Part shown: in pieces, positions 20,327 through 28,612 of the stretch
How positions within the stretch are numbered: the first letter of the stretch is position 1
How the letters are laid out: each line of letters begins with the position of its first letter
From: Microcaldota archaeon
Lineage (GTDB): Archaea; Micrarchaeota; Micrarchaeia; Micrarchaeales; Micrarchaeaceae
Assembly: GCA_021827605.1 (NCBI GenBank)
Contig: JAKAVF010000040.1
Coordinates: forward strand, 1 to 35,516
Direction of reading: 5' to 3'
DNA: 35,516 nt
The notes under the pieces: generated by a model
The model's database searches: none
What the model saw: the letters and a program-made list of their open reading frames with translations, nothing else
Told to the model about the DNA's origin: nothing
Made by a program: the position numbers and the translations under genes

Positions 20327-20344
20327 ATTTCCCTGGTGGGTAAA

Positions 20345-21883
20345 GTGTTATTCAAGTTTGGCAGTCTTTCATGGAAAAATCGCATAAGAGGTCAAGAGGC
20401 AGGTCTGGAAAAACCGGACCCAATCGAGACTACGGACCTCACCTTTTCCGTCACGTATGACTATCCGGATAAGGTGCTCAGTGCCAACGAAGGTCTGCAC
20501 AGGGCAATAGGCACTAAGGGGAGAACGACGCTTTATTCGATCTTGGCTATGAATCTTAATGGCAATGACACAGCTATCGCGCGAAAGGTAAAGGCGAAGG
20601 TGATAAGCGACCTTGTTGACCTGCAGGTTTGCGAGGGAACTCAGAATCTGATAAGGAAAGCGTTCGAGCTATGCTTAGAACGTTTAATGGACTTTAAGAC
20701 GAACGAACGGAAGGATGTAATTGCATATCTTGTCGCGCATGATATAATCGGCCATGGTCCAATAAGCATATTGCTAGAGGATGCGTCAAACATAGAAGAA
20801 ATAGAGATAAACTCGCCCGATTCGAACATATCCGTCTTCCATACCTTATACGGAAGATGCGTTACAAATCTAAGGTTCAACAGTGAAAACAGTTTTCGGC
20901 TTGTGGTGAATAGGTTGATATCGGCAGCTGAAAAGGAGCTCAATTCAACCTTCCCCATAATAGATGCGCAACTGGCCGATGGGTCCAGAGTTCATGCGCA
21001 ACTCAAGCCGTACTCGATAAAGGGAGCTGCAGCATCTATCAGGCTAAACACCGGAAAGGGAATTGATATAAGGAGGCTGATAGAGACAAAGACCGCTTCT
21101 CCAATCGCGCTTGCTTATCTTTGGCTCGCAATAGAGGCGAAAAAGAATATAATCATCTCTGGCGCGCCCGCGTCTGGGAAAACATCATTACTTCTCGCAA
21201 TCAATGCCCTTGTTGGAAGGAGACAGCGCATCGTCACTATAGAGGAAGACATCAATGAACTAAAGTTCTTCCCAAACTTTACCAATGTAATACCGCTCCA
21301 GGGTTCATCAAGAAGCGGTGATATCGGTCTAAGGGATCAGGTAATCAATGCGCTGCATATGAGGCCTGAGCGTTTGATAATAGGCGAGATAAGAGGGAGC
21401 GAGGCAAAAGAGGCATTCTCCGGAGCAAACCTTGGCATTCCCTTCATGACCACAATGCATACCAGCGGCAATGGCCTCTCGATAATTAATAGGCTGGTGT
21501 CAGCCCCGATGCTGGTCGAGCAAAGCACGCTCAATATGCTTGATCTATCCCTTTTCATGATGCAGAACGCGGGCGGGAACCGCTATCTTGAGAGCATAGT
21601 GGAATACAACTGGCACAGCAGGGGGGAAGTAGAGACCGATGCATGCATGCAGGATTGGCCCGGCTTAAAGCTAAATACTATTATGAAAAACGGCGTTTTT
21701 GATGAGGAGACACTGAAAGCCTCCAAGGTTGTAAAGGCATTTTCAGAGTACAAAGGAGAGACCGCAGCAGAGACGCTAAAGGAGCTTAAGAGGCGCGCGC
21801 GCTTCCTGAGTTCGATGATCCTCGATAAGAATCATGTAAAAGCGAGCTATGAGTATATAGCGGCGTACAATGAGGGCGTTTGA
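20345..21883 (+). CDS. Type IV pilus/archaellum-type secretion ATPase
   Basis: 512 aa from GTG 20345, preceded by GGTG; GTG 20336 overlaps that site. Walker A GAPASGKT (273-280), Asp box TIEED (298-302), Walker B RLIIGEIRG (343-351) and His box TTMHT (369-373) are all present, as in the GspE/FlaI/TadA family. An N-terminal domain of about 240 residues precedes them. These hexameric ATPases power pilus assembly or rotation at the cytoplasmic side of the membrane. First gene of a plus-strand operon of at least nine genes with platform proteins and pilins. No FlaB-type archaellum accessory genes are present, so an adhesion or DNA-uptake pilus is more likely than an archaellum. Confidence 0.92.
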   Translation: MLFKFGSLSWKNRIRGQEAGLEKPDPIETTDLTFSVTYDYPDKVLSANEGLHRAIGTKGRTTLYSILAMNLNGNDTAIARKVKAKVISDLVDLQVCEGTQNLIRKAFELCLERLMDFKTNERKDVIAYLVAHDIIGHGPISILLEDASNIEEIEINSPDSNISVFHTLYGRCVTNLRFNSENSFRLVVNRLISAAEKELNSTFPIIDAQLADGSRVHAQLKPYSIKGAAASIRLNTGKGIDIRRLIETKTASPIALAYLWLAIEAKKNIIISGAPASGKTSLLLAINALVGRRQRIVTIEEDINELKFFPNFTNVIPLQGSSRSGDIGLRDQVINALHMRPERLIIGEIRGSEAKEAFSGANLGIPFMTTMHTSGNGLSIINRLVSAPMLVEQSTLNMLDLSLFMMQNAGGNRYLESIVEYNWHSRGEVETDACMQDWPGLKLNTIMKNGVFDEETLKASKVVKAFSEYKGETAAETLKELKRRARFLSSMILDKNHVKASYEYIAAYNEGV

Positions 21884-22595
21884 AATGCTTGCAGTGCCAA
21901 GGGATTTCCTGCTTTCCGTGATTGTGCCGTCTGCAATGGCTCTTTCCGCCATAATCATAGCAAACGGGTACAATGCGATTTTTGCAGCACCGATAGTAAT
22001 TGCGGTTTCCCTTTTTGCTGGCACGTACTACAGTGTGATGTCGAGAAGGCGCAGGAAGGACACGGAAATAAAAGAGCTTTCAAGTGCCATAGGCCTTTTA
22101 GGCAGCAGGATGAAGAGCGCAAAGATCCCTCTATTTTCAGGGATGAGCGAGGTTGCACACAGGAGCAATAGGGACACCGCAGTCTCAAAAGCGTTTTTAA
22201 GATTGCGGGAGCGGATGCATTTTGGCCAGGATCTTAAAAGTGCGATCTGTTCGGATAGTAGCCTTAGCCGGGAGGCCAGCGATATCCTAAAGCCTATCGG
22301 ATACGAATATTCGAAGACTGGAAACATCCTGAATCCGCTTAGGGCTGCGCATGACCGGCTTTCTAGGGAGTTTCTGATAAAGAGGGAGCGTGCGATTGGG
22401 TCCACTCAGAGATACCTTGTAATAAGCATGGTATTGAGCACCATACTTCCCTCTCTTACTGTTTTTGCCTTTGTCGGCTACTCTATTCTCTCCTATTCAG
22501 AATCGCAATTTCTGCTGTTTTCGACTGTGCTCCTTTCTGTGCTGCCTGGAGCTTCTAGCATCATAAGGATGAGATTAAATGAGAGCAATCAGTAA
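21870..22595 (+). CDS. Pilus platform membrane protein, N-half (TadB-like)
   Basis: 241 aa, overlapping the ATPase gene by 14 nt; ATG 21885 with GAGGG upstream is an alternative start. Two membrane segments near the N-terminus (LLSVIVPSAMALSAIIIANG, IFAAPIVIAVSLFAGTYY), a cytoplasmic helical domain (80-175: RERMHFGQDLKSAICSDSSL), then two membrane segments at the C-terminus (YLVISMVLSTILPSLTVFAF, FLLFSTVLLSVLPG). This is the T2SF/GspF half-unit. Archaeal FlaJ/UpsF normally carries two such units in one chain of about 500 aa; here the second is encoded by the next gene. Confidence 0.8.
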   Translation: MRAFEMLAVPRDFLLSVIVPSAMALSAIIIANGYNAIFAAPIVIAVSLFAGTYYSVMSRRRRKDTEIKELSSAIGLLGSRMKSAKIPLFSGMSEVAHRSNRDTAVSKAFLRLRERMHFGQDLKSAICSDSSLSREASDILKPIGYEYSKTGNILNPLRAAHDRLSREFLIKRERAIGSTQRYLVISMVLSTILPSLTVFAFVGYSILSYSESQFLLFSTVLLSVLPGASSIIRMRLNESNQ

Positions 22596-23376
22596 AATAG
22601 GTAGGTGGAACCTCCTTTGCAGCCTTTTATTCATTGCGAGCGCAGCCTTTTCAATAACGGGATACTTCGCCGTTTCTATTGCTTCACTTTGCTTAGGCTT
22701 TGTTATCTTCAAAAAGCGGCTGGCAAGCGGGAAAAGCATTAGCCAGCCCGATTCGGACACCATAAGCTTCCTCAATGTCCTCATAAGCGAATATTCAAAA
22801 TCGAAGAATCTCATCTTATCGCTGGAGACCGCATCGAAAGGCGGCTATGTTTTCTCTGGCAATCTTATGAAGGCAATCGCAAGGTTAAGAGACGGGATGC
22901 CGGCCGGACCCGCTCTCTCGGGATTGAAAATTTACAATTCGGTTTACCTGAATGAAATGATTGATGTGATTGGTATCGGGCTAGAAACCGGCTGTGACAT
23001 CGAACCGGCACTTGATGCGATAAGGGAAAGCGCAAAGGAGCGGGACAGCTACAGGCTGAAAACCCTGGGCGCCATGGAGAACGCGATTACCATAAGTCAG
23101 ATGGGCGGAGCCGTATTCTTTCCATTATTCGCCGGAATAAGCCTTGATATAATAAGATTTACAAATACTATGAATAATCAGGTTCAGAATGCTGGCATAA
23201 CAAGCCTGTTTGCGGTATTTGCTGGCTATCTCATAATAACTAATTATTCCAACTCCATTTCTAGCAAAGCGCATAGCGGCAGGCACGTCTTGACGATGGC
23301 CTCTTTATTAACGGCTGTTGGCATGTTTCTTTTCACTTTAACCTCAAATCTTGCATTTACGCTGATAGGTGGATAG
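22579..23376 (+). CDS. Pilus platform membrane protein, C-half (TadC-like)
   Basis: 265 aa, overlapping the previous gene by 17 nt. Same plan as its neighbour: two membrane helices at 10-45, a cytoplasmic T2SF domain (FLNVLISEYSKSKNLILSLE; GMPAGPALSGL; MIDVIGIGLETGCDIEPALD), then three C-terminal helices. The conserved E-x-G-x-(D)-hydrophobic-L turn (GLETGCDIEPAL) is characteristic of T2SF proteins. With the preceding protein it would form the membrane platform for the ATPase, as TadB and TadC do in bacterial tad systems. The domain assignment is strong. The split, compared with single-chain archaeal homologues, is inferred from general knowledge of the family. Confidence 0.82.
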   Translation: MRAISKIGRWNLLCSLLFIASAAFSITGYFAVSIASLCLGFVIFKKRLASGKSISQPDSDTISFLNVLISEYSKSKNLILSLETASKGGYVFSGNLMKAIARLRDGMPAGPALSGLKIYNSVYLNEMIDVIGIGLETGCDIEPALDAIRESAKERDSYRLKTLGAMENAITISQMGGAVFFPLFAGISLDIIRFTNTMNNQVQNAGITSLFAVFAGYLIITNYSNSISSKAHSGRHVLTMASLLTAVGMFLFTLTSNLAFTLIGG

Positions 23377-23616
23377 ATGATAGACATAGTCATAACCTGG
23401 TCAAGGGCCCTGCTACTGCCAATAAAGTCTAAGAAGGGGCAAGGCTCGCTGGAGTACATAATGATGCTCTCTGCGGTGAGCATAATCATTGTCATAGCTC
23501 TGGCGATGATAATGCAGCTAAAGGGAACAGCTCTGCACTCTTTCGGGGGAGGGAACCAGAGCGTAGGGTCGCAGCTGGCAAACGAGCTTGCAAACTTGAG
23601 CAACAGCATAAAATAG
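23377..23616 (+). CDS. Pilin, class III signal peptide (likely major)
   Basis: 79 aa, ATG directly after the platform stop. KSKKGQGSLEYIMMLSA is the textbook class III signal: basic residues, cleavage after Gly, then QGSLEY with Glu at +5 and a hydrophobic helix (SIIIVIALAMIMQL). The mature protein would be about 55 aa: the polymerising helix and a short Ser/Gly/Asn-rich head. It has the best-matching signal of the operon and no Cys. Its position right behind the platform makes it the likely main subunit, cut by a prepilin peptidase not in this window. Confidence 0.82.
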   Translation: MIDIVITWSRALLLPIKSKKGQGSLEYIMMLSAVSIIIVIALAMIMQLKGTALHSFGGGNQSVGSQLANELANLSNSIK

Positions 23617-23623
23617 TGATTTT

Positions 23624-24010
23624 GTGAGGTCACAGATTTCGTTAGAGTTCCTGATCTACATTGCAGTGTCGGCTGCATCATTAGTCATCGTGCTCTCCCT
23701 TTACATGAAGGGAAGCGTCATCACATCAAGCATTGGCGGGAAAGCCTCATTGGAGGAGATGGTGGCGTCGATAAATGCGAATATGGGCTACCAAGAAGCG
23801 AGCTTCATCACCTATATCCCACAAGCAGTATGCGATTCAAGATTTACAGGCAGGAGTGTAGCGTTCTCAAATACCAGCTACTATTTCGACAGCAATGTCA
23901 GTATTAACCAAAGCTCCGCTTGCGCTTATGGTGGTGAAATCGCAGAAATTCAAATGCTACAATACCCAAACCAAACATTTCTTGTCGACTTTTCAGGTGC
24001 TAGACCATGA
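23624..24010 (+). CDS. Pilin-like protein, 128 aa
   Basis: GTG start with GTGAT exactly 3 nt upstream. MRSQISLEFLIYIAVSAASL has the class III arrangement (short basic head, QISLEF with Glu, then a hydrophobic helix), although no Gly precedes the expected cut. The outer part contains two Cys (AVCDSRF, SACAYGG), several N-x-S/T sites and aromatic residues. Its stop overlaps the next ATG (ATGA). Minor pilin by size and order. Confidence 0.7.
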   Translation: MRSQISLEFLIYIAVSAASLVIVLSLYMKGSVITSSIGGKASLEEMVASINANMGYQEASFITYIPQAVCDSRFTGRSVAFSNTSYYFDSNVSINQSSACAYGGEIAEIQMLQYPNQTFLVDFSGARP

Positions 24011-24213
24011 GGGCGCAGATTCTTTTTGAGTTCCTTATAATGCTTGCAGTAGCGGTGGCGTTTTCTCTCCTAGTGCTTTCTATCAGCATAGCCTACGAAG
24101 CCCACTTATCAAACGAATCCGGAATGCTTTCTAATTCGATTTCTAAGTCTTCGTTGATTTTAAATGGCACGCTTCCGCAAAGCGGGAATCTTAGGGTGAT
24201 TGTATCGGGTTAG
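24007..24213 (+). CDS. Pilin-like protein, 68 aa
   Basis: ATG overlaps the previous stop. MRAQILFEFLIMLAVAVAFS resembles the class III signal (QILFEF, Glu conserved, Phe for Ser), followed by a hydrophobic helix and about 40 outer residues with NES and NGT sequons. Its last codons contain GGTGAT, the binding site for the next frame. Confidence 0.65.
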   Translation: MRAQILFEFLIMLAVAVAFSLLVLSISIAYEAHLSNESGMLSNSISKSSLILNGTLPQSGNLRVIVSG

Positions 24214-24584
24214 GGTCCATCAAAGGGGCGGTTTTAAGCCTGGAAGTCCTGATTGCGATTACCCTATTCTCAGCCTTCTTTGCTTTATTCATCGTGAGAC
24301 TTTCGATAGCAAGTGACACTTCGATCACCAAGGGGATAAGCGTAAGCTCAATGTTGTCTTTAGAGGCGCAGGTCCAGCGTGTGGTATCAATAATCGAATC
24401 ACCCGGCATGACGCTTCCGCTAGCAATAGAGATATTGAACGGGGATTTCGGTGGTAGATATTCCTTATCCAAATTCCCTTCTATAAATGGGACTAGACCG
24501 GACAATTATGTGATAAAAAGAATTGTGACAATAGCCGGAAATCAATATTATTTAGCGGTTGATGCCAATGAAACTACAAACTAG
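24204..24584 (+). CDS. Pilin-like protein with probable ATC start
   Basis: The frame is open from 24195 and encodes SIKGAVLSLEVLIAITLFSA, a good class III signal (Lys-Gly, then AVLSLE, hydrophobic helix). It contains no ATG, GTG or TTG before the signal; the first is GTG 24294, which lies after the signal helix and would delete it. GGTGAT at 24195-24200 is followed after 3 nt by ATC 24204, the exact spacing used by ordinary starts here, so ATC is proposed (126 aa). Non-standard initiation, a frameshift from the preceding gene, or a sequence error are the options. The mature part includes NGDFGGRYSL and ends ANETTN. Confidence 0.55.
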   Translation: MGLGSIKGAVLSLEVLIAITLFSAFFALFIVRLSIASDTSITKGISVSSMLSLEAQVQRVVSIIESPGMTLPLAIEILNGDFGGRYSLSKFPSINGTRPDNYVIKRIVTIAGNQYYLAVDANETTN

Positions 24585-25893
24585 CCTTGAGTTCATAGTG
24601 TTGCTGTCCGCAGTGGCGCTTTTCAGCGTTTTTGTATTAAGCCAATACCTGCATTTGCAGAGTGCGCAGAAAGCGGCATATGAGACGCTGGACAATCAGA
24701 CCTTATACGATGTGCATAGTTCAAATGCGATAATAGGCTACTCTGACAGTATAAACCTTATCCCTGTAGTCGCTAACGTGAGTTATATAAATAAAAGTGG
24801 GAGCCTAGAGGTGGTTGTCGCCTACCCACAATCTTATAACTTAGAGCGCATTCGTGTAAGTTCGATACCAAATATTTCGATTCTTCCGCCGGAACTTGTG
24901 GATATTCCATATTCCTCAATAGATGCGCTTACTTTTTCCTATTTGCCGAAAGTGTTAGGCTCAACCAAATTTAGTATAGTCGGCACCTTCAGCAATACCA
25001 ACGGCTCTATTCTGAATGTAACTGCGAACGCTTATACCTATGTGCTCAGGCAGAGCGCAATTGGAAATATAAGCGCGGGAAATAATTTCATCGCCACCAT
25101 AGGCGACAGGAACGAAAGTGTATTTTTCCCAATAGCACAACAGAATAATGTAGAATCCATTTACTCGTGGTCACATTGTGCGTATCATAACGCCAGTGGG
25201 AGAGAGCGAGAACCATGGCAGTGCGGAAGCAACACATGGGGATTCGTAGTTTCAGATAACACATGCAACAGATTTTGGTGGGATGGACAAGATCGCTATT
25301 ACTGCTTTGCAGAAAACAAAACAGCGAGTAAAGCAGGGGCTCTGACGCCACAGCAGAGCTATGTCTACAGTGCTGCTGTAAGTCTAGTGAACGCCAGTTA
25401 TGCCTTGGAAGCCAACTTTACGAGCCAGTCAAGAAGTACGGGCTTGTATTTTAAGAACAGCACGCCAGCGGGAATTGTCTATATTAACAGCACTTATGCC
25501 GGCGAAGTTCTTCCACCCCCATATCTGACATACGCTGTACTTGATAATTCAGGAAACTATACAGCAATTAATTACACGTATTATGGAAACTATTCAAATA
25601 CAGAGACATCGCTTATAAATCTCTTAAATATAAACAACAATACGTGGGTTGGGGGCGATACGTTGAACTATATCCAGAAGACGCTCGCCAATCTTCTGAG
25701 CTCCGAAAAGGCACTTCTTAGTGCAAAACCAATCCAGTCAGGAGATTGCTTATTCTATCCGTTGCAATTACCGGCATTCTATTCGTGCAGGCCAACAATG
25801 CCATTCAGCTATGAAATAACGGTGTTTATCGATGGTTATAATGGGCTAAACCAATCCGTTCAATACCAGGGTTCATCAATAGAGCTTCGGTAG
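24568..25893 (+). CDS. Large pilin-like surface protein (possible tip adhesin)
   Basis: Start at ATG 24568, preceded by GGTTGAT (441 aa); ATG 24562 and TTG 24559 lie just upstream. The signal MKLQTSLEFIVLLSAVALFS is of class III type. The outer domain of over 400 residues is rich in Asn, Ser, Thr and Tyr with many N-x-S/T sites. It also has a Cys/Trp-rich module (WSHCAYHN, PWQCGSNTWG, NTCNRFWWDG, YYCFAENK) and a distal Cys pair (GDCLFYPL, YSCRPTM). Pilins of this size usually sit at the tip and bind surfaces or sugars, which is inference from size and position. Confidence 0.72.
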   Translation: MKLQTSLEFIVLLSAVALFSVFVLSQYLHLQSAQKAAYETLDNQTLYDVHSSNAIIGYSDSINLIPVVANVSYINKSGSLEVVVAYPQSYNLERIRVSSIPNISILPPELVDIPYSSIDALTFSYLPKVLGSTKFSIVGTFSNTNGSILNVTANAYTYVLRQSAIGNISAGNNFIATIGDRNESVFFPIAQQNNVESIYSWSHCAYHNASGREREPWQCGSNTWGFVVSDNTCNRFWWDGQDRYYCFAENKTASKAGALTPQQSYVYSAAVSLVNASYALEANFTSQSRSTGLYFKNSTPAGIVYINSTYAGEVLPPPYLTYAVLDNSGNYTAINYTYYGNYSNTETSLINLLNINNNTWVGGDTLNYIQKTLANLLSSEKALLSAKPIQSGDCLFYPLQLPAFYSCRPTMPFSYEITVFIDGYNGLNQSVQYQGSSIELR

Positions 25894-25897
25894 TTTT

Positions 25898-26290
25898 ATG
25901 AAAGCGCAAATAGCAATGATAGAAGTTTTCCTCTCGTCGTTGGCACTGTCAGTCGTAGCTGGCACAGCCATATCAATATCCTACTCGGCATCAGTAGCTC
26001 AGCGCGGAATTGATTTCGGCATGCAGAACGTATTTTATGATTTTACCGGAATCCTCTATAGAAATGTTTCTTATGAATCTTGTATTCTTTCCTCAAACAA
26101 GGAATGCATTTCGGCATTATTGGCAGATATTAATTCAGAATACTCATTCGACGGCTCACTGCTTGCTATCAATAATAAAAGCACCGAAGTTGGAAGCTTT
26201 GCCGCGTGTATGGCGGAAAAGACAGAGTGTTTTCCTGTTAGCGCAAACGGTACCTTTGTACAGGTTTGTCTTACTGTCTGTGGTGGATGA
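25898..26290 (+). CDS. Pilin-like protein, 130 aa, Cys-rich
   Basis: MKAQIAMIEVFLSSLALSVV keeps the basic head, the Glu and the hydrophobic helix of class III signals, with IAMIE in place of xxSxE. The outer part has six Cys in pairs (ESCILSSNKEC, AACMAEKTEC, QVCLTVC) that could form three disulfides. It begins 4 nt after the preceding stop. Minor pilin-like component. Confidence 0.6.
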   Translation: MKAQIAMIEVFLSSLALSVVAGTAISISYSASVAQRGIDFGMQNVFYDFTGILYRNVSYESCILSSNKECISALLADINSEYSFDGSLLAINNKSTEVGSFAACMAEKTECFPVSANGTFVQVCLTVCGG

Positions 26291-26291
26291 T

Positions 26292-26612
26292 GTGGGTTTC
26301 TTCGGCCTTCTTATCGCAATAACGTCGATAAGCTCTGCGGCGTGCCTCATTGCAATAACAAGCCAGGTGTCAAATGGCAATATTGAACAAGCAAGCCAGC
26401 TTTCTGAATATTCAAACTTAGTAGCGATAGAAACGTTCTACAATATTATAGACGATACCAGTCAAAATCTAAGCGCGTCGCAATCTTTTCAAAGTTGGGT
26501 TTCGGCTATTACAACTAGCGCCAGGACCAATCAAATCAGCATAAGTGTGAATAATCAGAGCATATTGATTAGCACGACGCGAAACCCAATAGTCACCGGG
26601 GTTATAAGTTAG
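26292..26612 (+). CDS. Single-pass pilin-like protein, 106 aa
   Basis: GTG start with GGTGGA upstream; begins 1 nt after the previous stop. MGFFGLLIAITSISSAACLI is a hydrophobic helix without the Glu, so it is not a clear class III substrate. A polar, Ser/Asn/Thr/Ile-rich outer region of about 80 aa follows. Last gene of the pilus operon. Its stop overlaps the convergent nuclease stop by 3 bases. Confidence 0.55.
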   Translation: MGFFGLLIAITSISSAACLIAITSQVSNGNIEQASQLSEYSNLVAIETFYNIIDDTSQNLSASQSFQSWVSAITTSARTNQISISVNNQSILISTTRNPIVTGVIS

Positions 26613-27592
26613 GAGATCTTGTTTAGATCTATTTTTGTAATGCTATTCAATGCCGTTTCAATCCCCCTATAAGGCAATGCAGAATACCCTGCTTTTTCCA
26701 GACTGTGCGCCAATAGTGGTGCATTCTGTCCGTACGTGAAGACGTGTTTTGCGCCTGTTGCATTTATATAGTCAATTACCTGAGAGAAATCAGCATGGTC
26801 GCTCAATGCAAACTGGACGTCTGTATTGAAGTTCATCATTGTGGACATGCCTGTCGCAACAGCTGTGAATACCCGTTTTCCATATCTGGAGTTGAGCCCT
26901 GCACCTATCGATCTCATAGAGTTATTCTCGATAATTCCAACAAAATTTCCGCCTATAAGCTGCTCATAGTCATCTCGTTTGTGAGTTGTTGATGCATAAT
27001 CAAGGCGTATGCCATTCTTTATATAGACTTCGCTTGCAGCGCTTATCTTTTTGCTGACAAGCGGCACAATCCCCCGTTCGTTGAGGATTGCAATCAATTC
27101 CTGCGCCTTCCCTACGGAGTAGGTGCCAAAAAGCACAATTCCATTCATTAGTTTTAGTTCGGTCCAGAACTGTATTGCGGATTCCGTCTCTTCTCTCGGC
27201 TCGAATTTTATATCTGGATCAAAATAAGTTGAATCCACAATCACAGTATCAGCATCTTCAATCTCTATGCTGTTGCATGCGCGCGACTTCTGAAGCTGGA
27301 AATCGCCGGTATAAATAATCTTCTCTCCAATATTTTCGTCTTCGATTGCAACCTGCTTTGAACCGAGTATGTGTCCTGCGTCAAGCAGCTTTACCGATTT
27401 TGGCAATTGGATCCGGTTTATCCTGATGCCTCTGAATTCCTCGAGCAATTCAATAGTTTCCTTACTGGCTATAACATTCTTTGAAGACTTCGCAGATGCG
27501 ATATGGTCGGTGTGGGCATGCGAAATGAAATCTACGGTTGCTCCCTTCTCCTTTCTGTCAAGAGATAACGCTAACCCACTCGAACGTATCAT
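26609..27592 (-). CDS. MBL-fold beta-CASP nuclease
   Basis: Start at MIRSSGLALS (327 aa); the longer frame contains the promoter (TATA CGTATAAAATAG, about 27628-27639). Metal motifs are in order: HAHTDH (H25, H27, D29, H30), LDAGHILGS (His of motif 3), YTGDF (Asp), and a late ALSDHADF with the beta-CASP His. The family includes the archaeal 'mRNA 3'-end processing factor' group, RNase J/CPSF73 relatives and the ligase-associated exonucleases. The short length and missing KH domains favour the latter group or a small RNA/DNA exonuclease. It faces the thioredoxin reductase gene from a shared divergent promoter. Confidence 0.82.
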   Translation of the reverse strand: MIRSSGLALSLDRKEKGATVDFISHAHTDHIASAKSSKNVIASKETIELLEEFRGIRINRIQLPKSVKLLDAGHILGSKQVAIEDENIGEKIIYTGDFQLQKSRACNSIEIEDADTVIVDSTYFDPDIKFEPREETESAIQFWTELKLMNGIVLFGTYSVGKAQELIAILNERGIVPLVSKKISAASEVYIKNGIRLDYASTTHKRDDYEQLIGGNFVGIIENNSMRSIGAGLNSRYGKRVFTAVATGMSTMMNFNTDVQFALSDHADFSQVIDYINATGAKHVFTYGQNAPLLAHSLEKAGYSALPYRGIETALNSITKIDLNKIS

Positions 27593-27619
27593 CCAGTCGC
27601 CTGCCAGTATAACGAAAGA

Positions 27620-27639
27620 AACTATTTTATACGTTAACA
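27620..27639. promoter_or_regulatory. Shared divergent TATA region, nuclease and trxB
   Basis: CTATTTTATACG can serve as TATA box in both directions. On the plus strand it predicts a start near 27654, with GGTG 8 nt before the trxB ATG; on the minus strand it precedes ATG 27592. Confidence 0.45.
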
Positions 27640-27679
27640 TCCTTTCAATAACAAGACAAGTACAATCGGTGCTCTTTTT

Positions 27680-28612
27680 ATGGTAGAAAATGTGATAATA
27701 ATAGGATCGGGTCCAGCCGGGCTTTCTGCAGCGATATACACAGCAAGGGAGGATTTCAAGCCTCTTATGATTACTGGTTCAATCGCTGGCGGCCAGCTGC
27801 TGCTTACAACTGCTGTTGAGAACTATCCTGGTTTCCCAGAAGGGGTCCAAGGGCCGGAGCTCATCGACAATATGACAAAGCAAGCACAGAAGTTCGGCAC
27901 CAGAATGATTAACGATGACGTTGTAGATGTTGACTTCAGTACAAGACCTTTCAAGGTAAAGACTGCGGAGAAGGTTTATGAGGCGCATACTGTAATAATC
28001 GCTACCGGTGCAAACGCGAGGATGCTTGGCATACCTTCTGAGATGGAGCATATGGGGAAAGGTGTCAGTACCTGCGCCACATGCGATGGCGCTTTCTTTA
28101 GGGGCAAAGATAACGTCGTCGTAATAGGAGGCGGTGATACTGCGATGGAGGACTCCAATTTTCTGACGAGGTTTGTAAAGCAGGTCACAATAATCCATAG
28201 AAAGGACAGCTTCAGGGCGAGCAAGATAATGCAGCAGCATGTATTTTCAAATCCAAAGATAAAAGTGATATGGAACAGCACAGTTGAAGAGATACTGGGA
28301 AAAGACGTAACCGGAGTCGAAGGCGTAAGGATAAAGGACGTAAACACCAGCAAGGAGTCTACTGTACCATGCCAAGGGGTATTCATAGCTATCGGATATG
28401 TTCCGAGCACTGCATTCCTGAAGGGCAAGTTGCAGCTGGACGAGCAGGGCTACATTATCACGAAGGAGGACGTGCTTACTGACATACCCGGCGTATTCGT
28501 CGCCGGCGACAACTCTGACAGATTCTACAGGCAGGCCGGCACAGCGGCTGCAAGCGGGATAAAGGCTGCTCTCAGGGTAAGGGAATTCATGCAGAACATG
28601 CAGCAGCCGTGA
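27680..28612 (+). CDS. trxB: Thioredoxin reductase
   Basis: 310 aa, normal length. FAD-binding GSGPAG (9-14), GGQLLLTTAVENYPGF segment, redox pair C132-A-T-C135 followed by DGAFF, NAD(P)-binding GGGDTAMED (150-158), and the C-terminal GVFVAGD FAD motif are present. It transfers electrons from NAD(P)H through FAD to thioredoxin or a glutaredoxin-like partner, keeping cytoplasmic thiols reduced. HRKDSFRA after the second nucleotide fold resembles the HRRxxxR motif that selects NADPH. The GGTG site lies 8 nt before the ATG. The stop codon abuts that of the polymerase gene without a spare base. Confidence 0.95.
   Translation: MVENVIIIGSGPAGLSAAIYTAREDFKPLMITGSIAGGQLLLTTAVENYPGFPEGVQGPELIDNMTKQAQKFGTRMINDDVVDVDFSTRPFKVKTAEKVYEAHTVIIATGANARMLGIPSEMEHMGKGVSTCATCDGAFFRGKDNVVVIGGGDTAMEDSNFLTRFVKQVTIIHRKDSFRASKIMQQHVFSNPKIKVIWNSTVEEILGKDVTGVEGVRIKDVNTSKESTVPCQGVFIAIGYVPSTAFLKGKLQLDEQGYIITKEDVLTDIPGVFVAGDNSDRFYRQAGTAAASGIKAALRVREFMQNMQQP

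Noticed and set aside
24294-24584. GTG 24294 as start of the fourth pilin-like gene
   Set aside because: It would cut off the class III signal and membrane helix that the frame clearly encodes, and it has no binding site.
26010-26291. Long upstream extension of the last pilus gene
   Set aside because: Overlaps the preceding Cys-rich pilin-like gene in another frame; GTG 26292 with GGTGGA is a better start.
27779-28428. Two minus-strand frames within trxB
   Set aside because: Shadows of a certain gene.
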